Positions 1-6,443 of a DNA stretch of 8,272 nucleotides are shown here, one piece after another. Source of the DNA: an uncultured Clostridia bacterium. GTDB taxonomy: Bacteria > Bacillota > Clostridia > Oscillospirales > Oscillospiraceae. The notes beneath the pieces are model-generated. The model was not told the DNA's origin. It did no database searches and saw nothing but the letters and a program-made list of their open reading frames with translations. The stretch's first letter is position 1. Each line of letters opens with the position of its first letter. A program made the position numbers and the translations under genes. The stretch is from the NCBI GenBank assembly GCA_937894515.1, contig CALCRH010000164.1, positions 1 through 8,272 on the forward strand. The letters are read 5' to 3'.

Positions 1-800
1 CGAGTAAAAGTCCCGTCCGCTCTGCCGAGGACATTGACGAAACGGCACTAAGCTATGCTGAGATAAAGGCGCTGTGTACCGGAAATCCGTACATCAAAGA
101 GAAGATGGATTTGGACATTGATGTGTCAAGGCTAAAGCTGCTCAAAGCAAACCATCTGAGCCAGCGCTACGCCTTGGAGGATCAGATCATCAAGGAGTTT
201 CCGCAGAAGATTGCTTCGCTCGAACAGCGCATTGAGGGCTTGAAAGCGGACATGACCTTGTTGGAGCAGAATACGCTGCCCAATGAGGACGGGTTCTCTC
301 CGATGTATCTGCCCGGTGGCGTCGTAACGGAAAAGAAAGCTGCCGGCGAAGGCATCCTCGGTCTGTGCAAGTCTATGACAAGCCCTGAGCCTATCCAGAT
401 CGGCAGGTATCGCGGCTTTGATATGGAGCTTTCCTTTGACAGCTTCTCCCGGGAGTTCCGCATCACGCTCAAAGGCAATCTCAGTCACACAACTTCCCTC
501 GGCACGGACATCTTCGGCAATATTCAGCGACTGGATAATCTGCTTGGCAGCTTCGGTGAAAAGCTGGAGGCCTGCACCGCGCAGTTAGAGAACACCCATG
601 TCCAACTTGAAAATGCCAAGATCGAAGTGCAGAAGCCCTTCCCCAAGGAGGCCGAGCTGAAAGAGAAATCCGCACGGTTGGACGAGCTCAACATCATGCT
701 CAACATGGACAAGAAGGACAATGAGATCGTGGACGATGAAAAGTCTGAGGAAGAGCCGGTGGAGCCAAAAGCCAAGTCCAGCAAGGAGTGGGAACGGTAA
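1..800 (+). CDS. C-terminal end of giant SNF2 helicase / N6-adenine DNA methylase (partial)
   Basis: The reading frame is open from the left edge (first whole codon at 3) to a TAA at 798-800, giving 265 residues of a larger protein. The piece starts with the run DETALSYAEIKAL, then CTGNPYIKEKMD and LKLLKANHLSQRYALED, which I recognise as the tail of the very large SNF2-helicase/methylase proteins of Tn1549-like elements. The helicase and methylase domains would lie upstream and are not visible. The visible part is mostly helical and charged, with probable coiled coil around the LEQRIEGLKADMTLLEQ segment and again near the end, and closes with an acidic, low-complexity tail (EKSEEEPVEPKAKSS). 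An ATG at 105 is internal and has no clear RBS. In the family the protein is thought to act on DNA, possibly in protection against restriction; that role is inference. Confidence 0.85.
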   Translation, partial: SKSPVRSAEDIDETALSYAEIKALCTGNPYIKEKMDLDIDVSRLKLLKANHLSQRYALEDQIIKEFPQKIASLEQRIEGLKADMTLLEQNTLPNEDGFSPMYLPGGVVTEKKAAGEGILGLCKSMTSPEPIQIGRYRGFDMELSFDSFSREFRITLKGNLSHTTSLGTDIFGNIQRLDNLLGSFGEKLEACTAQLENTHVQLENAKIEVQKPFPKEAELKEKSARLDELNIMLNMDKKDNEIVDDEKSEEEPVEPKAKSSKEWER

Positions 801-809
801 TCCGCACAT

Positions 810-838
810 TTGCCATTTCATGAGCGCTCTGCTACAAT
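810..838 (+). promoter_or_regulatory. Candidate sigma-70-type promoter for the phosphoesterase gene
   Basis: TTGCCA at 810-815 and TACAAT at 833-838 are separated by 17 bases, each one base away from consensus. Transcription would start near 845, leaving about 25 bases before the start codon at 870. It lies in the gap just behind the helicase stop codon. Judged by eye only. Confidence 0.5.
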
Positions 839-869
839 AGCCAACACTATCATTGAAGGAGGTGGCGCA

Positions 870-1457
870 ATGGCCATTTACTACATTTCCGATCTTCATC
901 TGGGACATGAGAACGCAATCAAGTTCGACAACCGTCCCTTTGCCAACATCAAAGAAATGCACGACACCATACTGGACAACTGGAACAGCCGCGTCACCGG
1001 TAATGACACCGTGTATATTCTCGGTGATATGATCTGGGCGAAGGAGCATGAGTGGCCGTTCTATCTTGGCCCGCTTGCCGGGAACAAGGTGCTGATTCGA
1101 GGCAATCACGATCCCAAGGAGTTCAGCGCAACGACGCGCAAGTTCTTTCAGGACATCAAGGACTACAAGGAAATCAAGGACGAGGGACGAAAGGTCGTAC
1201 TCTGTCACTACCCGATTCCGTTCTTCAACTTTGGCTTTGCCAAGGAGTGCTATATGCTCTACGGTCATGTGCATACGACCGTGGAGTATGAGTACCTGAA
1301 GGAGATGCGAAAGACCGTTATGGAGCATTCAACCGGGCACGGGACGCCAAGCGGGAACTTCATCAATGTCGGTTGTATGATGCCGTGGATGAACTACACG
1401 CCTCGAACACTGGATGAAATCATTGAAAGAGAGCGAGAATACCGCTCAGTAGAATAA
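870..1457 (+). CDS. Calcineurin-like metallophosphoesterase
   Basis: A 195-residue, probably cytosolic, two-metal phosphoesterase. All family motifs are visible in order: D8-x-H10 in ISDLHLGH, GD at 52-53 (ILGDMIW), GNHD at 78-81, H113 in LCHYP, and GHVH at 132-135. The length fits a stand-alone small enzyme with no extra domain. The substrate (phosphodiester, nucleotide or nucleic acid) cannot be told from sequence. The start at 870 is chosen because AAGGAGGT lies at 856-863 and the protein begins directly with the first beta strand; an upstream in-frame ATG at 810 would add 20 unconserved-looking residues and overlaps the promoter. The gene has its own candidate promoter and a terminator right behind it, so it reads as a separate accessory unit between the helicase and the downstream DUF genes. 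No catalytic residue appears to be missing. Confidence 0.9.
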   Translation: MAIYYISDLHLGHENAIKFDNRPFANIKEMHDTILDNWNSRVTGNDTVYILGDMIWAKEHEWPFYLGPLAGNKVLIRGNHDPKEFSATTRKFFQDIKDYKEIKDEGRKVVLCHYPIPFFNFGFAKECYMLYGHVHTTVEYEYLKEMRKTVMEHSTGHGTPSGNFINVGCMMPWMNYTPRTLDEIIEREREYRSVE

Positions 1458-1473
1458 AACGAAATAGACGAAG

Positions 1474-1510
1474 AGACCGTAAAGCTTCACATTTGGCTTT
1501 GCGGTCTTTT
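1474..1510 (+). terminator. Intrinsic terminator behind the phosphoesterase
   Basis: AGACCGTAAAG (1474-1484) pairs with CTTTGCGGTCT (1497-1507) with a single G-T wobble, a 12-base loop, and then TTTT through 1510. It starts 16 bases after the phosphoesterase stop. Its end is only about 8 bases before the RBS of the next gene (1518-1525), so it may also act as an attenuator for the downstream group. Confidence 0.75.
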
Positions 1511-1535
1511 CGCATTTAAGGAGGGAACTTTATGA

Positions 1536-2027
1536 ATGGCAGGGTTTAATGCGGTTGTGCTCTTTTTTGCGAAGGTTCTGGATAACGCACTGAGCACCGG
1601 AAAGACAATCTTTATCCAGAGAAGCCGCTGGCTGCTTGCCGGTATTACGGTCATCATTTCAGACTTCATTTACTTTTGGGTAACGAAGAAGGTCGTTTCT
1701 GCAAATGGAATTGCAGCAATGGCAATCGTTGCGTTTGCCGGGGGCGTGGGCTGTATGCTTGCCTGCCTTCTCAGTGAGAAGCTTTCCAAGGATCGCACCT
1801 ATGTCAATGTGATTATGTCCGACAACATGGAAGCCATGCAGAAGCTGCGGGACTTCCTTGCCGAGCATCACATCACGAATGTGGCTTGCGACAGCTATAC
1901 CCGTGACTGGAATACAAAAACTATTTCCATCACGGCCTACCCAGACACGAAGGCTGAAAGCCGACTGATCCAGGACTACATCAAAAGCAGCCAGCTCAAG
2001 TTCAAACAGGTAATTCAAGAGCGTTAA
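1536..2027 (+). CDS. Small membrane protein, DUF5698/UPF0316-like
   Basis: A 163-residue protein with an N-terminal membrane half and a soluble C-terminal half. Hydrophobic segments lie at about 3-20, 33-50 and 56-80. The pattern around residues 14-40 (VLDNALSTGKTIFIQRSRWLLAG) and the glycine-rich third segment ending in LSEKLS match my memory of DUF5698 membrane proteins, where a conserved LGTIRTI-type stretch is followed by R-rich and glycine-rich helices. The C-terminal half (about 87-155) looks like a small alpha/beta domain, comparable to DUF2179. Function is unknown in the family. The start at 1536 follows AAGGAGGG at 1518-1525 by 10 bases; an out-of-frame ATG at 1532 is closer to the RBS but stops after five codons. 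The gene opens the packed group that runs to 4499. Family assignment is moderate; being a membrane protein is well supported. Confidence 0.75.
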   Translation: MAGFNAVVLFFAKVLDNALSTGKTIFIQRSRWLLAGITVIISDFIYFWVTKKVVSANGIAAMAIVAFAGGVGCMLACLLSEKLSKDRTYVNVIMSDNMEAMQKLRDFLAEHHITNVACDSYTRDWNTKTISITAYPDTKAESRLIQDYIKSSQLKFKQVIQER

Positions 2028-2042
2028 GGAGGAATATGACAA

Positions 2043-2381
2043 ATGACACCGGAAGAATTCAATACGCAGCTCTATCAGAAAATGTATGACTCGCAGGAGA
2101 AGTACCGGGATTGGCTGCTTTCTCAGCCACCCGAAGAAATTCTCAATCACTGCTATGAATACACGATGCGCGAGGACATCCTGATGTCTATGGAGTGCAA
2201 CGATCTGCCGGAGAAGCAGTGCAGAGCGCTGCTGAAGCTGGACGATCCTATCGCAGATATTTTCAAAGACTTTGAAGACCGGGAAACGGATCACATGGAC
2301 AACATCCGAGACACGATTGAGTGTCGCGCAAATGCCATTCTGCGTGAGGAGTTCATTCGCTCTCAGCGTGAGGATCGGTGA
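2043..2381 (+). CDS. DUF3848 family protein
   Basis: A 112-residue acidic, helical, soluble protein with no signal peptide or membrane segment. The segments LYQKMYDSQEKYRDWLLSQP, PEEILNHCYEYTMREDIL and the closing IRDTIECRANAIL match DUF3848 as I recall it from Tn1549-like elements, over the usual length. Its function is not known. An AAGGAGGA at 2026-2033 precedes the start by 9 bases and overlaps the end of the membrane-protein gene by two bases, so the two are likely co-transcribed and coupled. An out-of-frame ATG at 2036 lies between RBS and start. The gene stops at 2379-2381, five bases before the GTG chosen for the next gene. Confidence 0.85.
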   Translation: MTPEEFNTQLYQKMYDSQEKYRDWLLSQPPEEILNHCYEYTMREDILMSMECNDLPEKQCRALLKLDDPIADIFKDFEDRETDHMDNIRDTIECRANAILREEFIRSQREDR

Positions 2382-2385
2382 TTTC

Positions 2386-3324
2386 GTGGCACACCTTTCA
2401 GATGAGGAAATTCGTTCTGCACGGGAGATCGACCTTTTATCGTATCTGCAAAGCACAGCGCCGCAGGAGCTTGTGTCTTTGGGAAACGGCAACTACTGTA
2501 CGCGAGAACACGACAGCCTGAAAATCTCCAACGGTAAATGGCATTGGTTTTCGCAAGGCGTCGGCGGCAAGAGCGCCATCGACTATCTTATCAAGGTTAA
2601 GGACTTTGACTTTGCCGATGCCGTCAGAACCGTACTCGGCGTAAGCTGTAAGGCGGTTTCATTTGAAAGAGCAAAAGCACCGACGCAACGGCGCTTACTT
2701 CTTCCTGAAAGAAATGAAAGCTCCGAGGCTGTCAAAGCATATCTTTCGCGGCGTGGAATCAGCGAAAACGTCATTGATTTCTGCCTGAAAGAAAAGCTTC
2801 TCTATGAGTCAAAGCCCCACCACAACGCAGTGTTCATAGGCTATGACAAAGCGCATACCCCCAGATATGCTGCGATCCGAGGCACAGCCGGTAGCTACAA
2901 GATTGAAGCACCGGGAAGCGATAAGCACTTCTCTTTTCAGCTCAGCAATGTTGCCGCCCCGCGCTCCGTGCATTTGTTTGAGGCTGCCATCGACGCTCTC
3001 AGCTATGCAACGCTGATGGAGCTATACGGGGTTGACTGGAAGAGCAGGTCGCTGCTATCGCTTGCAGGCGTGTACCAAGCAAAACGTGACAACTGCATTC
3101 CGGCTGCGCTTGAACGTTTCCTTGCAGATCATCCAAGCATTCATACAATCTACCTTCACCTTGATAACGATGAAGCCGGTCGCGGAGCTGCGGCCAGTTT
3201 AGTGTCCGGGCTGAAGGAAAAATACGAGGTCGTTGATGCGCCGTCCCCGGAGGGCAAGGACATCAACGACTATTTGCTTATTCAACGAAAAGCAATCAAA
3301 GAAAAGGAGGATCACGAGCGTTGA
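2386..3324 (+). CDS. DUF3991 and TOPRIM domain protein (primase-like)
   Basis: With the GTG at 2386 the protein is 312 residues. Residues 5-85 resemble the N-terminal primase-type zinc domain in layout (DSLKISNGKWHWFSQGVGG then SAIDYLI) but lack the zinc-binding cysteines. About 112-185 is the DUF3991 region. About 193-300 is a TOPRIM fold: E199 in LFEAAIDAL, D260/D262 in LDNDEAGR and the KDINDYL segment at 291-297. This predicts a metal-dependent DNA-handling protein, probably in replication or processing of the transferred strand; the exact reaction is inference. The frame stays open upstream to an ATG at 2272, but those residues overlap DUF3848 in another frame and do not look conserved. 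A weak GAGGA lies at 2370-2374, and translational coupling to DUF3848 is likely. The stop overlaps the next start. Confidence 0.85.
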   Translation: MAHLSDEEIRSAREIDLLSYLQSTAPQELVSLGNGNYCTREHDSLKISNGKWHWFSQGVGGKSAIDYLIKVKDFDFADAVRTVLGVSCKAVSFERAKAPTQRRLLLPERNESSEAVKAYLSRRGISENVIDFCLKEKLLYESKPHHNAVFIGYDKAHTPRYAAIRGTAGSYKIEAPGSDKHFSFQLSNVAAPRSVHLFEAAIDALSYATLMELYGVDWKSRSLLSLAGVYQAKRDNCIPAALERFLADHPSIHTIYLHLDNDEAGRGAAASLVSGLKEKYEVVDAPSPEGKDINDYLLIQRKAIKEKEDHER

Positions 3325-4499
3325 ATATCAGAATCTATCAAATCAACATGGACAGAGACACGGAGCGAAAAGCCTTTGAAGGCATTGAAAATCTGGAGCG
3401 TCTCTTCGGAGGCTCTGCCATCGACAGCAGCATCTACGACAAGGTTTTTGAGGGCGATGTTGACTGCGAAAGTCTGGAGGGCATCTATCAGAAGTTCAAT
3501 CTCGATCACCCGGAGGGCTACCGTGGCAGATCTCTTTCTGTTTCCGATATCGTGGAAATCATCACGCCGCCGAAGATCGTCGGAGTCATCGAAACGAACC
3601 TCGGCAGCCATTCCTACACCGATCTCGCTGATTACAACAGCGCCCAGGACAATTACCGTGAGATGGATGTTGACTTTACCGCGCACGATTATGTCGGGCT
3701 GGACAAGTACCTCTTTGAACCCGGTTTCTATTTCTGTGACAGCATCGGATTTCAGAAGGTTGAATTTGATCCCCAGCTTGCGCAGGAAACCGAAAAGCAC
3801 GGCACGATCAAGGTGGTTCTTTTGGAGCCCGGAAAGCTCGCAAGAGTAGCGGAAATCGACAGCTCCCTTGAAGGCCTGCAGCACACCGTAGGGGGCATGA
3901 TTGAGGCCTACTATCCCTTCGAAGAAGAGGTCTGTATCGTCTGCAACGATGAAGGCAAAATCAACGGCATGGAGCTTAACCGTGCGATCCGGGAAGAAGA
4001 CACGATTGTCGATCTGAGCTACAAGGAAATGGCGGCACGGTTCCGTGAGGCAGAAAGCCACGGTGAGCATCTGGAGGGCTGTGTTGTTTTCACGCAGGAC
4101 AGCTTCAAAAAGGAATACTCGCTGGAAAGCAGAACCTACAAGATCAGCAGCGACAACAAGGCTTATCAGTCCACGATGCGCGGCTATTCGATCTTTGCTT
4201 CTTCTCTGGACGGCTCAGATCGCGGCGTCCGTCTGGATGCGTATATGGCTGATGAGCACGGCGGCAAGGACGGTTGGAAGGTGGAACGCTGCTACATGTA
4301 TGAACGCGGAAAAGAGATCCTCGACATCATTGCGGGGCCGTGCTTCATCTGCGATTGCAGCGGTGAAGACTTCGGAAGTCTGTCTGATGAACAGCTCAGG
4401 AAGTACGCCGAGAAGTTCCGCTACCCGGAACAGTTCGTCCGTATCAACGAGGAGATTCACGCAATTCCCTACAAGCCCACGAGTGAGCGTGAGCGATAA
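3321..4499 (+). CDS. YodL / DUF3846 domain protein with inserted segments
   Basis: A 392-residue soluble acidic protein. Residues 1-145 look like YodL (IRIYQINMDRD at the start, FNLDHPEGYRGRSLSVSDI in the middle, FYFCDSIGFQKVEF at 137-149). Residues 162-223 look like the first part of DUF3846 (IKVVLLEPGKLARVAEID, then CIVCNDEGKINGMELNRAI), and 332-372 like its end (EILDIIAGPCFICD, FGSLSDEQL, YPEQF). About 105 residues lie between, including RTYKISSDNKAYQ and YMADEHGGKDGWKVERCYM, which I cannot assign to a named domain. The YodL part also seems expanded at about 82-136. The start is a TTG at 3321, with AAAGGAGG at 3303-3310 ten bases upstream, overlapping the previous stop by four bases. Function is unknown; related proteins are common in these elements and may meet host defence or regulation, which is inference. 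Confidence 0.8.
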   Translation: MNIRIYQINMDRDTERKAFEGIENLERLFGGSAIDSSIYDKVFEGDVDCESLEGIYQKFNLDHPEGYRGRSLSVSDIVEIITPPKIVGVIETNLGSHSYTDLADYNSAQDNYREMDVDFTAHDYVGLDKYLFEPGFYFCDSIGFQKVEFDPQLAQETEKHGTIKVVLLEPGKLARVAEIDSSLEGLQHTVGGMIEAYYPFEEEVCIVCNDEGKINGMELNRAIREEDTIVDLSYKEMAARFREAESHGEHLEGCVVFTQDSFKKEYSLESRTYKISSDNKAYQSTMRGYSIFASSLDGSDRGVRLDAYMADEHGGKDGWKVERCYMYERGKEILDIIAGPCFICDCSGEDFGSLSDEQLRKYAEKFRYPEQFVRINEEIHAIPYKPTSERER

Positions 4500-4524
4500 A
4501 CTTGCTCTTTCAGCGCAGACCAAC

Positions 4525-4541
4525 TGAACCGGAACGGTTCA
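4525..4541. repeat. Inverted repeat 1 of the oriT region
   Basis: TGAACCG (4525-4531) and CGGTTCA (4535-4541) form a perfect 7-bp stem with the loop GAA. The flanking CTTGCT/AGCAAG pair (4501-4506 and 4545-4550) could extend it into a longer arm. No T-run follows, so it is a poor terminator for the YodL/DUF3846 gene. Confidence 0.7.
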
Positions 4542-4547
4542 AAAAGC

Positions 4548-4565
4548 AAGATGCGATAGCATCTT
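4548..4565. repeat. Inverted repeat 2 of the oriT region
   Basis: AAGATGC (4548-4554) and GCATCTT (4559-4565) form a perfect 7-bp stem with loop GATA. Its first three bases are shared with the outer arm of repeat 1, so the two structures compete. Confidence 0.7.
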
Positions 4566-4609
4566 CATCAAGGGAAAGGACTGAGTGGAGCAATTCTCGC
4601 AAGCAACGC

Positions 4610-4625
4610 CTCTGCTACAGCAGAG
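4610..4625. repeat. Inverted repeat 3 of the oriT region
   Basis: CTCTGCT (4610-4616) and AGCAGAG (4619-4625) are perfect 7-base arms separated by only AC. Such a short spacer fits a dimeric protein-binding site, for instance for MobC, better than an RNA hairpin; this is inference. Confidence 0.7.
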
Positions 4626-4637
4626 ACCACTTGTTAA

Positions 4638-4649
4638 GGGCTATCGCCC
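4638..4649. repeat. Inverted repeat 4, next to a possible nick site
   Basis: GGGC (4638-4641) and GCCC (4646-4649) flank TATC. The stem is short and could arise by chance, but it contains the reverse complement of the core of repeat 2 and is followed by CTAAAACCC, making it the nearest thing to a nic region here. Confidence 0.4.
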
Positions 4650-4688
4650 CTAAAACCCTATCAAATACAATTCAGAAAGGTTGATTTC

Positions 4689-5012
4689 ATGAGAAAGCGA
4701 AATTGCAGAGTGGTTGTCTATTTCACCAAAGACGAGCTGGAAGCACTCACGAAGAAAGTCCGCAAAAGCGGCCTGTCCCGTGAGGCATTTCTTCGCCGTA
4801 TGGCAAATGATGTTCAGATCAAGGAAGGCCCCGACGCCGATGTGGGCAGGCTCATTATGGAGATGCGCCGCGTCGGAGCCAATGTGAATCAGACGCTCAA
4901 GAACATGAACGCTTCCGGTGTTCTGGATATGCCGAAGTTCCGTCAGAACATGGATGACCTCCGCACTGCGACAAAGCTCATTATTGATACCTACGCACCC
5001 GAAGAAATCTAA
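4689..5012 (+). CDS. mobC: MobC-like relaxosome accessory protein
   Basis: A 107-residue basic protein. The N-terminus (RKRNCRVVVYFTKDELEAL, then SREAFLRRM) fits a ribbon-helix-helix DNA-binding fold: one beta strand, then two helices. The C-terminal half, with RRVGANVNQTLKNMNASG and the final DDLRTATKLI, matches the MobC family of mobilisation proteins. MobC proteins bind oriT and help the relaxase melt and nick it. The gene lies directly behind the inverted-repeat region and ahead of the relaxase, with its stop overlapping the relaxase start in TAATG. AGAAAGG at 4674-4680 lies 8 bases before the ATG. Binding of one of the upstream repeats, and so autoregulation, is plausible but not shown. 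Confidence 0.88.
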   Translation: MRKRNCRVVVYFTKDELEALTKKVRKSGLSREAFLRRMANDVQIKEGPDADVGRLIMEMRRVGANVNQTLKNMNASGVLDMPKFRQNMDDLRTATKLIIDTYAPEEI

Positions 5013-6421
5013 TGGCAGTCACTTCGATATGGCCGATCAAAGGCCGGGTAGATATCGTAATCAACTACGCGATGAATCCGGAAAAGACAACCGAGAAAAG
5101 CAGTGCGGAGGTTGCGGCGCTTCATCAGATTGATGGTGTCATTCAGTATGCTGCCAATGAAATGAAAACGGAAACCCGTTCCTATGTCACCTGCCTGAAC
5201 TGCACAAGTGAGGAAACTGCTGCGGCTGAGTTCATGGAAACAAAGCGGCTCAACGGTAAGCTTGGAGGCCGACAATGCTTTCATGGATACCAGTCTTTTA
5301 AGCCCGGTGAAGTGGATGCGGCGACTGCACATGAAATTGGAAAACAACTTGCGGAGAAAGTATGGGGAGATCAATTTGAAGTGATTGTGGCTACTCACTG
5401 TAACACAGGTGTGTACCACAATCACTTTGTACTAAACTCCGTTTCTTTTGTTGATGGGCATCATTACCACAACACAAAGGAAGAGTACGAATATATGCGA
5501 GCTGTTTCCGACTGGCTCTGCAAAAAGTATCGTCTATCGGTCATTGAGAACCCGGAGGGCAAAAAGAAAAACCATGCGCTGTATGTCGCGGAGAAAAACG
5601 GTCAGCCCTCTTTCCCGAAGCTCATCCGTGCAGATATAGATAACGCCATTCTCGCAACGAATACGAGAGCGGCGTTTTTTGATTATCTGGAGGATATGGG
5701 CTATCAACTGCGGCTTTATAAGAAGAACGGAGACTGGCGCGAACAGCCCAGCCTCCGCCCTCCGGGAGCGCAGAAGTTTTTCCGTTTCAACACGCTCGGT
5801 GCGGATTACAGCCTCGAAGAACTGGAGCTTCGCATCCGGCGAAAGATCACAAAGGGAGAACCGTTTCCGGAGGCAGACCGGGAGATCGTCCGTCAGCATC
5901 GGGCGAAATCGCAGCCGCCATATCGAAAGCATGAAACCGGGCTTTCCGGTCTCTATGTGCGGTATCGCTTTGAACTTGGCATCATCTACAAGTATCCGGC
6001 TTCGGTGAAGCGGGTGTCGCAGTTTTTGCGCGAGGATATTGTGAAGATGGAAAAGCTGGATGCGGAAACGCTGCTTCTCGGCAAAGCGCAGATAACCACA
6101 ATGGAAGATCTGTTACGGTACAAGCGGGAGCTTCAATCCAAATTGGATGCAGCAGAACAGCAGCGGAAAGACTTGCGAAATCTGGAACGCAGCTACGCAA
6201 GAAAGCACGATCCCGAACAAGCGGAGCAATGCAGCGCAGAGGTCGCAGAGCTTACCAAAGAAATTAAAAAGCTGCGAAAGGACATTGACCTATGCGACGA
6301 TATCGCTCTCCGTTCCGCGCAGACTCGTGAGGAGCTGGAGTGGATCATCGAACAGCAAGAACAAAACCGTGAGGCCGAACCTAATGTGCAAAGGGACGAA
6401 AAAGCAGACCGCCAAAGATGA
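5012..6421 (+). CDS. mobA: MOBP-type relaxase / mobilisation nuclease
   Basis: A 469-residue relaxase with the Relaxase/Mobilisation nuclease domain in about residues 1-190. Y19 in VINYAMNPEKT is the likely nucleophile that becomes joined to the nicked strand. The metal-binding triad is visible as H129, H136 and H138 in HCNTGVYHNHFVLNS. The C-terminal part (about 340-465) is charged and largely coiled coil, ending in a lysine/arginine-rich tail. The length is normal for the relaxases of Tn1549-like elements. The ATG shares its A with the mobC stop, so translation is coupled. The last codons and the stop lie inside a hairpin that serves as terminator for the opposite-strand ATPase gene, so the end of this protein may differ from relatives. 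No obvious terminator follows on this strand. Confidence 0.92.
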   Translation: MAVTSIWPIKGRVDIVINYAMNPEKTTEKSSAEVAALHQIDGVIQYAANEMKTETRSYVTCLNCTSEETAAAEFMETKRLNGKLGGRQCFHGYQSFKPGEVDAATAHEIGKQLAEKVWGDQFEVIVATHCNTGVYHNHFVLNSVSFVDGHHYHNTKEEYEYMRAVSDWLCKKYRLSVIENPEGKKKNHALYVAEKNGQPSFPKLIRADIDNAILATNTRAAFFDYLEDMGYQLRLYKKNGDWREQPSLRPPGAQKFFRFNTLGADYSLEELELRIRRKITKGEPFPEADREIVRQHRAKSQPPYRKHETGLSGLYVRYRFELGIIYKYPASVKRVSQFLREDIVKMEKLDAETLLLGKAQITTMEDLLRYKRELQSKLDAAEQQRKDLRNLERSYARKHDPEQAEQCSAEVAELTKEIKKLRKDIDLCDDIALRSAQTREELEWIIEQQEQNREAEPNVQRDEKADRQR

Positions 6422-6429
6422 CGGTCTGC
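6399..6429 (-). terminator. Intrinsic terminator of the ATPase gene, inside the relaxase 3' end
   Basis: Read on the minus strand, GCAGACCG (6429-6422) pairs perfectly with CGGTCTGC (6411-6404) across a 10-base loop and is followed by TTTTT (6403-6399). It begins 14 bases after the ATPase stop. On the plus strand the same stem has no T-run, and its loop holds the relaxase stop codon. Confidence 0.75.
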
Positions 6430-6443
6430 GTAAGTGGTGGGGA

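Larger units (their letters stand above)
4500..4688 (+). other. Putative origin of transfer (oriT) region upstream of mobC
   Basis: This gap holds no convincing gene but is dense in inverted repeats, directly ahead of mobC and the relaxase, where oriT sits in most mobilisable elements. It contains four short hairpins, listed separately, plus an outer pair CTTGCT (4501-4506) with AGCAAG (4545-4550) around the first one. The core GCGATAGC in the second hairpin (4553-4560) reappears as its reverse complement GCTATCGC in the fourth (4640-4647). The stretch around 4636-4655, with a short stem followed by GCCCCTAAAAC, vaguely resembles the hairpin-then-nick layout of known oriTs; the nick position is a guess. 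An RBS-like AGAAAGG at 4674-4680 belongs to mobC. Confidence 0.6.

Noticed and set aside
585..1328. Long open frame of 247 codons on the minus strand
   Set aside because: It lies antisense across the helicase tail and phosphoesterase, has no recognisable domain, and the plus-strand frames carry complete conserved motifs.
2272..2385. Upstream extension of the DUF3991/TOPRIM gene to an ATG at 2272
   Set aside because: It would overlap DUF3848 by 110 bases, and the added residues do not look like the start of this family, which begins just ahead of the DEEIRSAREIDL segment.
1659..2492. Long minus-strand open frame of 277 codons
   Set aside because: Antisense to the membrane protein and DUF3848 genes; no domain seen.
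3312..4070. Minus-strand open frame of 252 codons
   Set aside because: Shadow of the YodL/DUF3846 gene, whose plus-strand frame is recognisable.
827..4619. CTCTGCTACA found both at 827-836 and at 4610-4619
   Set aside because: A single ten-base match with different flanks; probably chance, although one copy is in the phosphoesterase promoter and the other in the oriT region.
4651..4671. Promoter-like TACAAT at 4666-4671 ahead of mobC
   Set aside because: No acceptable -35 hexamer lies at 16-18 bases upstream, so I did not call a promoter.
4502..4684. 60-codon plus-strand frame in the gap ahead of mobC
   Set aside because: No RBS at its start, unusual composition, and it runs through the inverted repeats; the gap is better read as oriT.
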